Shown piece after piece: positions 1 through 12,539 of a DNA stretch of 64,000 bases (its first letter is position 1; each line of letters opens with the position of its first letter). The stretch is taken from positions 40,162 through 104,161 of the forward strand of contig JASAND010018054.1 of NCBI GenBank assembly GCA_030248195.1, in the 5' to 3' direction. Under the pieces are notes generated by a model. That model was not told the DNA's origin, did no database searches, and was given only the letters and a program-made list of their open reading frames with translations. This DNA is from Trissonchulus latispiculum. Taxonomy: Eukaryota > Nematoda > Enoplea > Enoplida > Ironidae. The translations under genes were made by a program, and so were the position numbers.

Positions 1-382
1 CATAGGGTGGGGGACTGGGGGGGGGGGTGCATTTTGTTGACTTCCCCAAACTCCGTGTAACGTTAGCTTCTCCTAGTCTAGCAGAGAGTGTTAACTGGTA
101 CGTTAATATATACTTAGAGCATTAGCTTTATCTCTGGCACTTTCTAGCATGACATGGTTAGTGTGAATACCACAGGCTGCAGCTTGATCAATCAATTGTT
201 ACATTGCTACATATGTACAGTCTCTTGTGCTTAATTTAGTTGTACACAAACCTTGCAGCACAATCGAAATTGAACGCTGACAAAAACTATGAATTTAAAA
301 CTAATTATTGAACCATTTCAACGTAATACCTGAATATTTGAATAAATTATTATTATTTTCTGATTTGAATGTCCAAACTAAC

Positions 383-1018
383 TTTTCTAACAACTTCCGG
401 ATTACCAAATGTGGCAAATTCGTCTCCAAGTCCCAACAGTTTAGTATGGGTTGGCTGCTTAACAATTACACTTTGTGGCAAGTTTTTTAATTCTGAAAAT
501 ATACAAGCAAATTTATCACACGTTCGACTTTAAAATTCACACTTTTAATAACCAGAACATTCCCATGAATTATGGAACATCAGTTGGATTTTAAATACAC
601 TTTCACTTCACTTCATCTCAAAGATTAATTCGAAGATTCAACTAAAGCTTATTCCGAGCCAACCAGAGAACTCATCGATACTAAGTGATGCAGACAACAA
701 TGCACACTATTAACCATTAAGTCAAAGCACCAAAAACAAAAATGTGAGACATTTTACCAGAACCTGCTCAAAAATTACTATTGAAAGGACAAGTTTTGGC
801 ATCTTATTACCTTTTGACTTGGACTTATCCCATCTCAGCTGTACGTTAGTGACGACAGAGATATAGCCCAGTTTTTCACCCAAAATTCGAGAACTTGTAT
901 CGACCAGTTTTCCGTCGGCTTTCACTGAGTTATTTAAAATTGATTCAAGTTTGGCCATCTCAATCGGGCATTTGATAGAAGACGTAGCATCTTGACGCTG
1001 GGCATCACCCGTTGCCAT
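383..1018 (-). CDS. CHK/DUF1679 kinase-like gene A, 5' exons only (runs off the left edge)
   Basis: Two exons of a small-molecule kinase-like protein. Exon 1 is 811-1018, with ATG at 1018 and donor AAAAG|GTAAT. Exon 2 is 383-492, with acceptor TTTTCAG and donor AAAA|GTTAGT. The joined frame is open for 106 codons and contains GYISVV and LGDEFATFGN, which match genes B, C and D below at the same places. Exon sizes (208 and 110 bp) equal those of gene C, its closest relative here; both start MATG. Exons 3-6, which carry the catalytic residues, would lie beyond position 1, so activity cannot be judged. In nematodes and insects this family includes the ecdysteroid-kinase-like proteins, thought to phosphorylate small molecules; the substrate here is unknown. 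The family call is firm because of the paralogues. Confidence 0.8.
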
Positions 1019-1488
1019 AACAAAAACTTGGAAGTAACCTGCAAAATCAAAATAGAAATAGAAAGACTTAGAAATGAACAATCCTAAAAAGTACTAACTT
1101 TTGCAAAAACTGACTCTCGCATCCTAAAAACACAAAAATTCATTTCATAGCCTAGTGGCTTCCTACTTGCTAGTCGCTGTAAGTGAAGGACGATATATAG
1201 AGTTTAAAATATGTAGAGTTTAAGAATAGCTGTGTCTAGAGCTATGTTCGGTGTTGAAGCGGGCCTTTGGGCACGAGGGCCCGACCGAGTCTCCGCTACC
1301 GGGCCGGACGGGCCTTGGAGGATCAGGATTAAGGACCGATCAGGCCAGAGTTGAATTTCAGTTGAATATATTTAAGAGGTTTATAAGGGCCTTTTCAAGA
1401 AAGGGTAGACTAGAGTTAGAATTAACACGATCCTTTTCATGAAAGAGTCAGAAAAGGAAATGTCAAGCTTGAGTGGAGTTAAAGCGAG
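1019..1488. other. upstream region of gene A, no gene seen
   Basis: AT-rich sequence with one short GC-rich patch at about 1255-1325 (runs of GGGCC). The 63-codon ORF over that patch has no recognisable domain and starts with a non-ATG codon. Any promoter of gene A should lie here, but I see no clear core element. Confidence 0.4.
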
Positions 1489-2504
1489 TTAAGGTGGTGG
1501 TTTCCTTTTGTGTAAATTTGACCCTACAGGCTTCAATTCTTTATGAAAGTAGATGAAACTTTCCAAATATGCTATTTTGGTGCTCTTTAACATTCTCGGA
1601 CCAGTCCCGCATTTTTAGGTGAAAAGATGAAAAATTTTCGATTTTTGGCATAATACTCTCAGTAGGTAATCGATACATCAGGTTGGTTGTTATGGATGGA
1701 AAGAGGGTACAAAAACGAACATTTTTGCTTTTACAACCTTTGAGCTAACTCTCAGTGTTAAGTCAGTATAAGCCAAAAACGATTTTTGGGGTCAAAAAAC
1801 GGCCATTTTCGAAAAAATCAGTTTTTTCAAAATAACTGCTAAATGCTACGAACAATTTTCGGTTATTTATACTCAATCAATACGCGGTCAAATTGCCCAT
1901 TTTATCAGTGCCTATTAGCTGAGATTCGTTGCTTTAAGCTAGAGATTTGGCCGAAAAACCATTTTGGCAAAAACTGCGATTATTTTGTTTTAAACAGCGT
2001 TTTCTCAAAAACTACCTAATGGATTCGCGTGATCTTTGCCAGAATGAAAATTCGCACTATTGCGGAGGGACTTTTTTCTGGGTTTGAGTTAAAACGTCTC
2101 CAGTTGCGAGAAAACTGAATACGAAGTTGCGAAATTTCGTGTCACCGCACATTTCCCGGATTTTCTGGAGTATTGAGGCTTGTTGAGCCAAATCCAAAAA
2201 ATGTCCCTCGGTCCATATGTCCTTCATACCATGGCACAAGAAAAAATTTTGGCCGATTCTACCGTTTTGAGAATCAATGTTCAAAAATTTTTCGTCTATA
2301 TTTAGCCTGTCAGATGTCAGCGTGTCAGAACATTTTTGCTAGTTTTGTGCTGATTTTGCTGGTTTCATAAGCTGATGTGAATCTGCAGATTCTAAGCTTT
2401 AAAACGATGTATAAAGCTCTTTCCAACTCTCAAAATTGCGAAAGTTATAGCGTTTCAAAAAAATCACGACAAAAGCACTGCACAAAAGGACACCACCACC
2501 TTAA
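1489..2504. mobile_element. 1.0 kb non-autonomous TIR DNA element with TTAA ends, copy 1
   Basis: Starts TTAAGGTGGTGGTTTCC and ends GGACACCACCACCTTAA. The ends are about 20-24 bp imperfect inverted repeats, each bounded by TTAA. No transposase ORF is present. A second full-length copy with collinear interior lies at 47450-48447, and a partial copy at about 7785-7990. TTAA boundaries are typical of piggyBac- or Kolobok-type insertion, but the terminal sequence itself does not fix a superfamily. Confidence 0.75.
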
Positions 2505-2517
2505 AACGGTTCATTTT

Positions 2518-2562
2518 AACTCTACTCTACTCTACTCTACTCTACCCTAGTCTACTCTACCC
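2518..2562. repeat. CTCTA pentanucleotide microsatellite
   Basis: Tandem CTCTA units, with a few changes, lie immediately beyond the right end of the TIR element. Confidence 0.85.
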
Positions 2563-2565
2563 TTT

Positions 2566-3330
2566 CCTTAAAAAGGTCCTAAGGTATCTTTGCTATGAGG
2601 TCAAAGTTAAGCTTCAGAGAGCTGTCTATGGGGTTGTAAAGGTAGTGCTGGCTATTGCGTGACGACCCGCCCGAATATACTAACGGCACAACTCTAGCTC
2701 TCTCTGTGACACATCTGCTTTCTCGCACTCTATCCCTTGCCAATAATTTAATTAAGTCACCTGCGGGTGAAGAAACTGCTGAAGTGCGTAGCTGGTGAAC
2801 AAATCTTTACGATTCGTTCCCCTTAAGAGCTACAGGTAATTGTAAATACTGCTAATTGATGTCAGTAAATTCATTGCTAAGCTGGCTTGAATCCTATCTG
2901 GTGTGCACTAACTGGAGTAACGAAACAATCACCAAAGACACGCTGCCATTATCGCAAACTTGTCTACAATGTTTGGCATTATTGTTTATAAACTTGATAA
3001 ATAAACTGGTTTCTGTCACCTACATCTGCTTGTCAGCGTGAAGCATTTTTGCTGCTCAAATAAATCAGTTACATTTTATTTGTTAGCACCAATTCTTCCA
3101 CTTTTTAAAACCATGTTCACCTGTCAAGTTTCGTGATCAAAAGCTTCATTTTGGCAGATTGGGAGACCTGCGTCCACATTATCCTTAAGAGAGAATAATA
3201 AAAATAAAACAATGAAAGGTGCCAATACGTTGATTTACCTAATACGATGCTGAACTCGTGGGGCATGCTGCGGATGAAATGAGTGACTTTTGTATTGGAC
3301 AAATACTAGACATGTGGAAACGAAGTTGAT
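2566..3330. other. intergenic, no gene seen
   Basis: Unique-looking AT-rich DNA between the pentanucleotide tract and the satellite. The short ORFs on both strands lack domains, splice context and codon bias. Confidence 0.4.
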
Positions 3331-6300
3331 GCAACAAGGACTAAAACTTCAGATTTTTCATTTTTGTCCGAAGCGATGTTCTGGAGGAGGGGATGTACTT
3401 TGGACCTTTTGGGTGAATTTACCAACTCACACGCAACTCCACTTAAGTGGGGGGGGGTTCGCCAGGTACAAAATTTTATAGCCACCAATTTCGTTCTGGC
3501 ACAACAACGACTACAACTTCAGATTTTTCATTTTTGTCCGAAGCGATGTTCTGGAGGAGGGGATGTACTTTGGACCTTTTGGGTGAATTTACCAACTCAC
3601 ACGCAACTCCACTTAAGTGGGGGGGGGGTTCGCCAGGTACAAAATTTTATAGCCAACAATTTCGTTCTGGCACAACAACGACTACAACTTCAGATTTTTC
3701 ATTTTTGTCCGAAGCGATGTTCTGGAGGAGGGGATGTACTTTGGACCTTTTGGGTGAATTTACCAACTCACACGCAACTCCACTTAAGTGGGGGGGGGGG
3801 GGGTTCGCCAGGTACAAAATTTTATAGCCACCAATTTCGTTCTGGCACAACAACGACTACAACTTCAGATTTTTCATTTTTGTCCGAAGCGATGTTCTGG
3901 AGGAGGGGATGTACTTTGGACCTTTTGGGTGAATTTACCAACTCACACGCAACTCCACTTAAGTGGGGGGGGTTCGCCAGGTACAAAATTTTATAGCCAC
4001 CAATTTCGTTCTGGCACAACAACGACTACAACTTCAGATTTTTCATTTTTGTCCGAAGCGATGTTCTGGAAGAGGGGATGTACTTTGGACCTTTCGGGTG
4101 AATTTACCAACTCACACGGAACTCCACTTAAGTGGGGGGGGGGGGGGGATCGCCAGGTACAAAATTTTATAGCCACCAATTTCGTTCTGGCACAACAACG
4201 ACTACAACTTCAGATTTTTCATTTTTGTCCGAAGCGATGTTCTGGAGGAGGGGATGTACTTTGGACCTTTTGGGTGAATTTACCAACTCACACGCGACTC
4301 CACTTAAGTGGGGGGGGGGGGGTTCGCCAGGTACAAAATTTTATAGCCACCAATTTCGTTCTGGCACAACAACGACTACAACTTCAGATTTTTCATTTTT
4401 GTCCGAAGCGATGTTCTGGAGGAGGGGATGTACTTTGGACCTTTTGGGTGAATTTACCAACTCACACGCAACTCCACTTAAGTGGGGGGGGGGGGGGGGG
4501 GTTCGCCAGGTACAAAATTTTATAGCCACCAATTTCGTTCTGGCACAACAACGACTACAACTTCAGATTTTTCATTTTTGTCCGAAGCGATGTTCTGGAG
4601 GAGGGGATGTACTTTGGACCTTTTGGGTGAATTTACCAACTCACACGCAACTCCACTTAAGTGGGGGGGGGGGTTCGCCAGGTACAAAATTTTATAGCCA
4701 CCAATTTCGTTCTGGCACAACAACGACTACAACTTCAGATTTTTCATTTTTGTCCGAAGCGATGTTCTGGAGGAGGGGATGTACTTTGGACCTTTTGGGT
4801 GAATTTACCAACTCACACGCAACTCCACTTAAGTGGGGGGGGGGGGTTCGCCAGGTACAAAATTTTATAGCCACCAATTTCGTTCTGGCACAACAACGAC
4901 TACAACTTCAGATTTTTCATTTTTGTCCGAAGCGATGTTCTGGAAGAGGGGATGTACTTTGGACCTTTCGGGTGAATTTACCAACTCACACGCAACTCCA
5001 CTTAAGTGGGGTGGGGGGTTCGCCAGGTACAAAATTTTATAGCCACCAATTTCGTTCTGGCACAACAACGACTGCAACTTCAGATTTTCATTTTTGTCCG
5101 AAGCGATGTTCTGGAGGAGGGGATGTACTTTGGACCTTTTGGGTGAATTTACCAACTCACACGCAACTCCACTTAAGTGGGGGGGGGGGGTTCGCCAGGT
5201 ACAAAATTTTATAGCCACCAATTTCGTTCTGGCACAACAACGACTACAACTTCAGATTTTTCATTTTTGTCCGAAGCGATGTTCTGGAGGAGGGGATGTA
5301 CTTTGGACCTTTTGGGTGAATTTACCAACTCACACGCGACTCCACTTAAGTGGGGGGGAAGGGTTCGCCAGGTACAAAATTTTATAGCCACCAATTTCGT
5401 TCTGGCACAACAACGACTACAACTTCAGATTTTTCATTTTTGTCCGAAGCGATGTTCTGGAGGAGGGGATGTACTTTGGACCTTTTGGGTGAATTAACCA
5501 ACTCACACGCAACACCACTACCGTGGGGGGGGGGTTCGCCAGGTACAAAATTTTATAGCCACCAATTTCGTTCTGGCACAACAACGACTACAACTTCAGA
5601 TTTTTCATTTTTGTCCGAAGCGATGTTCTGGAGGAGGGGATGTACTTTGGACCTTTTGGGTGAATTTACCAACTCACACGCAACTCCACTTAAGTGGGGG
5701 GGGGGGTTCGCCAGGTACAAAATTTTATAGCCACCAATTTCGTTCTGGCACAACAACGACTACAACTTCAGATTTTTCATTTTTGTCCGAAGCGATGTTC
5801 TGGAAGAGGGGATGTACTTTGGACCTTTCGGGTGAATTTACCAACTCACACGCAACTCCACTTAAGTGGGGGGGGGGTTCGCCAGGTACAAAATTTTATA
5901 GCCACCAATTTTGTTCTGGCACAACAACGACTGCAACTTCAGATTTTCATTTTTGTCCGAAGCGATGTTCTGGAGGAGGGGATGTACTTTGGACCTTTTG
6001 GGTGAATTTACCAACTCACACGCAACTCCACTTAAGTGGGGGGGGGGGGGTTCGCCAGGTACAAAATTTTATAGCCACCAATTTCGTTCTGGCACAACAA
6101 CGACTACAACTTCAGATTTTTCATTTTTGTCCGAAGCGATGTTCTGGAAGAGGGGATGTACTTTGGACCTTTTGGGTGAATTTACCAACTCACACGCAAC
6201 TCCACTTAAGTGGGGGGGGGGGTTCGCCAGGTACAAAATTTTATAGCCACCAATTTCGTTCTGGCACAACAACGACTACAACTTCAGATTTTTCATTTTT

Positions 6301-7648
6301 GTCCGAAGCGATGTTCTGGAGGAGGGGATGTACTTTGGACCTTTTGGGTGAATTTACCAACTCACACGCGACTCCACTTAAGTGGGGGGGAAGGGTTCGC
6401 CAGGTACAAAATTTTATAGCCACCAATTTCGTTCTGGCACAACAACGACTACAACTTCAGATTTTTCATTTTTGTCCGAAGCGATGTTCTGGAGGAGGGG
6501 ATGTACTTTGGACCTTTTGGGTGAATTTACCAACTCACACGCAACTCCACTTAAGTGGGGGGGGGGGGGTTCGCCAGGTACAAAATTTTATAGCCACCAA
6601 TTTCGTTCTGGCACAACAACGACTACAACTTCAGATTTTTCATTTTTGTCCGAAGCGATGTTCTGGAGGAGGGGATGTACTTTGGACCTTTTGGGTGAAT
6701 TTACCAACTCACACGCAACTCCACTTAAGTGGGGGGGGGTTCGCCAGGTACAAAATTTTATAGCCACCAATTTCGTTCTGGCACAACAACGACTACAACT
6801 TCAGATTTTTCATTTTTGTCCGAAGCGATGTTCTGGAGGAGGGGATGTACTTTGGACCTTTTGGGTGAATTTACCAACTCACACGCAACTCCACTTAAGT
6901 GGGGGGGGGGTTCGCCAGGTACAAAATTTTATAGCCACCAATTTCGTTCTGGCACAACAACGACTACAACTTCAGATTTTTCATTTTTGTCCGAAGCGAT
7001 GTTCTGGAAGAGGGGATGTACTTTGGACCTTTCGGGTGAATTTACCAACTCACACGCAACTCCACTTAAGTGGGGGGGGGGGGGTTTCGCCAGGTACAAA
7101 ATTTTATAGACACCAATTTCGTTCTGGCACAACAACGACTACAACTTCAGATTTTTCATTTTTGTCCGAAGCGATGTTCTGGAGGAGGGGATGTACTTTG
7201 GACCTTTTGGGTGAATTTACCAACTCACACGCAACTCCACTTAAGTGGGGGGGGGGGGTTCGCCAGGTACAAAATTTTATAGCCACCAATTTCGTTCTGG
7301 CACAACAACGACTACAACTTCAGATTTTTCATTTTTGTCCGAAGCGATGTTCTGGAAGAGGGGATGTACTTTGGACCTTTCGGGTGAATTTACCAACTCA
7401 CACGCAACTCCACTTAAGTGGGGGGGGGGGGGTTCGCCAGGTACAAAATTTTATAGCCACCAATTTCGTTCTGGCACAACAACGACTACAACTTCAGATT
7501 TTTCATTTTTGTCCGAAGCGATGTTCTGGAGGAGGGGATGTACTTTGGACCTTTTGGGTGAATTTACCAACTCACACGCAACTCCACTTAAGTGGGGGGG
7601 GGGGGGTTCGCCAGGTACAAAATTTTATAGCCACCAATTTCGTTCTTT
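3331..7648. repeat. ~172 bp satellite array, about 25 units, each ending in a variable G-run
   Basis: Head-to-tail units begin GTTCGCCAGGTACAAAATTT and end CTCCACTTAAGTGGGG, followed by a G-run of about 7-18 bases. Twenty-five G-runs can be counted, from about 3450 to 7600. The first unit is truncated on its left, and the last stops within the CCACCAATTTCGTTCT block. Units are nearly identical apart from a few diagnostic changes: GGAGGAGG or GGAAGAGG, CCTTTTGGG or CCTTTCGGG, CACGCAACTCC or CACGCGACTCC. The long ORFs across the array arise because the unit has few stops in some frames. They run through the G-tracts and are not genes. The TTAAGTGGGG junction next to the G-run is constant. Confidence 0.97.
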
Positions 7649-7784
7649 GTCGGGTATAATATACTCTCATATGTGTTCAAAAAGAAGACAAATTTTTAAA
7701 GTTCAGGGTCAATCCAGTTAAGAGATATTGCAGTTCATATCCCTACAATTTAGTATTTACGCCACCATGTCTCGCTGAGGGCCT

Positions 7785-7990
7785 CAAAGGTCTTTCAAAT
7801 ATATTATTTTGGTGCACTTGAACATTCTGAGACTAGCCCCGCATTTTTAGGTGAAAACATAAGAAACTTTTGGTTTTTGCCATTATTCTCAGAGTATGTA
7901 GTCGATATACTGGACTGGTTGTTATGGCCAGAAAGAGGAACCAAAAATAAACATTTATGCTTTTACTTGAACAAAATATTCGATTATGAG
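7785..7990. mobile_element. fragment of the 1 kb TTAA element
   Basis: Collinear with about 1550-1740 of copy 1: it shares the ATTTTGGTGCNCTTNAACATTCT block, the CCCGCATTTTTAGGTGAAAA block and the GGTTGTTATGG block. Both termini are missing, and about 130 bp separate it from the satellite. The short ORF starting at 7877 lies inside this repeat and should not be taken as a gene. Confidence 0.65.
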
Positions 7991-8214
7991 CTTTTGTGCT
8001 CAAAATGTCTTAGCAAATTTTCTCATCTGAAAACAGAAAGAATGACAGAAGAACGAAGACAATCGCCACCTGTTAAAGATATACTTATCTAAGAGAATTT
8101 TAGTTCAAAAATACATCATTCAATAAAAATAATTGCACCTTTGACTGCATACAAATAAATAAAACTGATTTGTTCGACCGCCTTCGTATATGAAACTTGT
8201 TGGTCACATCAGAT

Positions 8215-8972
8215 ATGGAGGAACACGCGCACTTGAGATCGCTTATAGCAGCGTTCGTCGTTTCCAGTGTAGGCGAAACTGTCACTGCCAGTGATATATT
8301 TAGCAAATTCACGTGTCTACACCCTGGACATCGACTTTTGTTACAAGGTGGCAGATTTCTGATTGCTTTCAGGCATGAGATAAGTACAGTTTATCAACAC
8401 TGCCATTTTTATCTAAACAGAAACGGAAAGTATTGCTATCATGTCTATGGGTACCCGCCCGGGAACCGCCATTATTTGCCAGAGGCTTTGAATTTGCGGC
8501 GCTCAAAGAAGAATTTGAGGACACGGATGCAGCCGTTGTGTACAGTCGCAATATATTGCTGACAGGCTTGTTAAGAACTGTGAATGTAAAACATTTAGCA
8601 AGGTTCCACATCTGTAGTAAGGCTGTTGTCTTTTTCTGGTTTGTCAAGATGTTTGGGATAAGGTTTTCAGCTTTGTCAGACAAATTCAAAGATCGACTCA
8701 TGCAACGATGGGTCATTCAGGTGCGGACCTGAATGGATTTGAGGCCGGACATAAATTGTATGGACATTGTCGTTTGAGGATCTAGCAAAGTTTCAACAGC
8801 TCAACTTTGTGAATTTATCAATTGTGTATTTCTCGACTTTCATTTCCTAATTCCGGAATATAATGAGGGTTGGGAAAACAGGCGGCATGATAGCGGAGTC
8901 AATGCAGAACAGCCATTGCCAGAAGTAGTATTTGCAAAGTTTAGAGATCCAAACATTCAGAGCATCTACAAG
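8215..8972 (+). CDS. candidate exons of an unrecognised gene
   Basis: I do not recognise the product. Three adjoining open stretches look protein-like. From ATG 8215 (MEEHAHLRSL) a frame runs to about 8347. A second frame is open from 8379 to 8720 (contains ARGFEFAALKEEFEDTDAAV) and ends at a good donor, ATTCAG|GTGCGG. A third runs 8868-8972 (GWENRRHDSG ... IQSIYK) between an AG acceptor after a pyrimidine-rich stretch and AAG|GTATTT. Stretches two and three join in phase 0 over a 147 bp intron. The first join would need either a 32 bp intron (8348-8379), far shorter than the other introns here, or a frameshift, so the locus may be a decayed gene. No stop-containing last exon is seen downstream. 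Confidence 0.35.
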
Positions 8973-11900
8973 GTATTTTTTTACTAAGTCTAGTGTTGCA
9001 CGTTGTTGGCTAGCGCGGCCAGTGTGACCAAGCCGAAATCTCCGGCGATTTGGTCTGCCATCAGGGTATTTTTATGGTGTTTCACTGAAAGGGGACTTCC
9101 CGGGGAGGGGGCTGGCCCTCGGGGAACACATTTTCGCGGGAGAGGTTTTTGCTAAAATGTGCCAAAAATTTTCGTTCGTATTTTGCATGAAGAGATGTCA
9201 AAAAGATTCAAATATGCCTGTATTTAGTCTAAAAATAGTAAGTTATGGGCAAAAATATCCGACAAAGCTGAAAAATGATTGAAAGTTTGCCCCGGCACCC
9301 AAAAAGCTCGGGAGTGGATTCCGTAAGGGTTGATTTCGGGCGGGTGGGAAGTAATTTTGGCCTAGGAAGATCAATTTTGGGCGGCCGTTACTGAGTGAAA
9401 AATACTCTGGGCCATTGGTTTTGAGGTATTGACCTTAGATTAAACTTTGGCTTAGTCTGATTTATTTGTTTTTAGCTGACGATTCATGAGTATTGCAATT
9501 ACTTTCCTGTTCCTCCACTGACATGCAACAAGGCATTCTTTACTTTCTTAACTATGAAGTTTTATTTAAATAAAAATTTAAGGTTTGTATAATCTGATCA
9601 TGGATACCTTCACGCCAATTTCAAGACATCTGAACTGAAAACGATATATCAATCACTCTTGAAAATTCCAAGCTTGTTATGAACAACCTGACTAGCACGC
9701 GAATTTTTGCACTCCTTTAATTTACTTGACGAATAATCTTAAGGTTCTGCATGCGTGCATACGGGAGGCTTACAATTCACATGTTTTATTATTTTAAAAA
9801 TGTGGCAAATTTGAAACTTTAAGTTGGTAAGGGGTGACCAAGGGGAACAAAAAATTGTTGTCAATGGCTTCGCAGAAAACTCGCATACAGGGGTTTTTTG
9901 GACGCTGAGCACAGATCTTTAATCTGTTTTTCGACTCAGCTTTTCGCTAACTCAGAGTAGGCTTATTTCTTAAGCTTAGAATACAATTAAATGAAAAGCA
10001 GAATCGAAAACAGATTTCAGATACATACTCAGCCCCCCAGGAAATCCATGTATATCAGTTTCTACAAAGTCCAAAAGGGTCCCTCTTACAAACTGAAAAC
10101 TTAAAATACTTTAAAAATTTTAAAATTTTTAAAAGTTTGAATTCATCTGCTTCAATAACCACCATTCTCCAGAAAGCACCCATGCAAAATTTTAAGGATG
10201 TTAGTCGAAACCTCACAGTTAGGGAATGGGGGAGAACTCCCTCAACGACTGTCCCCCTGGATTATTATCATTACTTCACTGTAGTATTAATTAACATAAA
10301 TCAGACCCAATTGTCCTCTGCGGTGCCTATGGAAATTACGGTCCCTCCCCATACTCACCATTTGGATGCTTATTGCTGAATTCGGCTCAAATACCATTTA
10401 TGACGACTTGCTATCCTGCCAAATTTACTGCTCATTTTTATGGTGCCATTCCCTGTTTGCTCTGCCCCGATGTCTCCGTTTTACTGGACTATGATGATGT
10501 CCTTCAATGATTTCAATTCAGTCGCCCTTCAATGAAGCTCTGAATGATTTCGCTGTCAGACGATGGGTAGTCCGTCTGTTTCTCCCTCCACCACTGATCC
10601 AATATGAAGAAACAAAATATTAAGAAGAATAATTTTGGTGGAAAATTGGAAGTTTTTCTTTGTTGGTTTCTTTTTATTGTCTATTTTGTCTTGTCATGTA
10701 CAGCATAATATGGGTATTCGGCGCTTTGACTCTTGTTCTAAAAAATCTAACCTCATTTACTTATTTAAAACAATCATTTAACATTTTAATATTCTTAGAT
10801 TTTACCTCAAATTTAACTTTGTATCTTGACTTACTTTGAAACTTAGCTTATATTAAGATCATTCAAAACTAAATTTTTACCTTTTCAAAGGATTTGCATT
10901 CTTCTATTTTAAAAATTTTTTTACATTCCAAATTGACATGCCTTGTATAATTGCCCATAATAATTTTTTGCCTTAAATTTTAAGTGTTTTCCTTTTTGCT
11001 TTCGTATTGTTGCTTTTTGTTAACCAAAAACGTCTTATATAGCTCTTTCCAAATTCTCTCTTTCTTCTCAATTTTTCACCTTGCTTATGTAAAAGGAAGC
11101 GCCGCCTTTTGAGAGATTTATTCTGTCAAAGCTCCCCCTCCCAATTTGCCACAATTTTTTTGTCGGCTGTATGCGGGGATGCCCTTATATGCCAGTTTTT
11201 TGTTACTCCTTATCGGTCTGAACAATGTCGGGCCGTTAGGATCTTCCTTTCCTGAATTGCGCGCAGTAGGTCATCCTGCACAGAGGGGCAAACCTAAGTT
11301 TCAAACGCTTTTCTATTTTATGATTCCCTTCATTCCTTTCCTCTATATATAGAGTCAAAATTTACCGTCGCGTATTGTTGGGCTTGAGAAGATGTTTGTG
11401 CACAGTACTCCATGGAGCAGCATGCTAGAGAAGTGCTCAGGCAGTGGGAGCAAAATAGGTGCACTGCATACTGCCTTAAGGTGTCACACCATGCGCCAGA
11501 CACGTGTTGGAGATGATTTTAATGAAAGGGGTGAGCCGGCGGCACAACAAAAATGCGGGATGTATAACGTAAAACGGTCGGGTTCTCTCCCTTAAATTTC
11601 TCTAAAAATGCACCACGTTCAGCACGATCTGGACTGCTTTACCAAGAGCTTATGATATTAAGATTAAGACGCTAACTTTCAAATACTAATACTAATACGT
11701 GAAATATTCCTTATATTTTCGTGGTAATTCAAAGTAAACGGTGGAGCAAAATATAACTTAGCTTATCAACTAGTTTTTCAAGGTAGAGAATTATGTATTC
11801 GAAAAGAGGAGTTAGTGCTGGTGTCATCAGTTATAAAGTGGGTAGCTGGGGTTGGTGCTATCTTCCCCTTGTTTTGGCAGCTGAGAATATTACGTTTGTG

Positions 11901-12344
11901 TTCGGTACTGGTTTTGGTTCAAGTTGAAGTATTTTCAGTATTTCTTTATAGATCATTTGGAGATGTTTAATGTGATTTTGTAAATTCAAGTAAAGTATCG
12001 TGTTCTAAAGTTTTACTTAGCCTCTTTTACCAGCGAGGCACGAGAGGAGATTCCCTGGGCATACACTACCGAATTGTGAACCTGCAGTAAAGTCAACAAC
12101 AGTTTATTCAGCATATTACATTGGTGAACGACATTTCTTTAATTACATGACAATATTTAAGCAATAGCTTTTCAGACCTCACATTAAGGTTATTTATGAT
12201 CATTAAGGTCATTATTTGTGAACAAATAGAGAGCTGGAACATTAGGTGAAAGATTAAAACTGTCAAAACTAAGCTACAGCTTTACATTTAGTAGGAGGGT
12301 AGGCAGGAGTGCAGGGGCTGCCAGTTTTATTGAATCAAAAACGG
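8973..12344. other. long non-coding stretch, no supported gene
   Basis: No ORF here has both coding character and splice context. Base composition swings between AT-rich stretches (10.6-11.1 kb) and short GC-rich patches (about 9100-9140 and 9300). The ORFs at 10137 and 11146-11595 contain nothing recognisable. Confidence 0.4.
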
Positions 12345-12539
12345 CACACGGAGACATAGCGATTGTCAAACTTTACCCTGTTGTTGCTGAAGAAGGAAGC
12401 AATGTTCACCACACGGAGACATAGCGATTGTCAAACTTTACCCTGTTGTTGCTGAAGACGGAAGCAATGTTCACCACACGGAGACATAGCGATTGTCAAA
12501 CTTTATCCTGTTGTTGCTGAAGAAGGAAGCAATGTTTAA
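12345..12539. repeat. 65 bp minisatellite, three copies
   Basis: The unit starts CACACGGAGACATAGCGATT and repeats at 12345, 12410 and 12475 with only a few changes (AAGAAGG or AAGACGG, TTACCC or TTATCC). No ORF spans the three units. Confidence 0.92.

Noticed and set aside
1251..1442. ORF over a GC-rich patch near gene A
   Set aside because: Non-ATG start, no domain, no splice context.
3364..7721. Many overlapping long ORFs (up to 425 codons) on both strands in the satellite
   Set aside because: They translate the tandem unit and its G-runs, change frame with every G-run length, and have no start, stop or codon conservation. They result from a repeat with few stops.
12345..12539. CRISPR-like array
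   Set aside because: The three 65 bp units are contiguous with no spacers, and the genome is eukaryotic.
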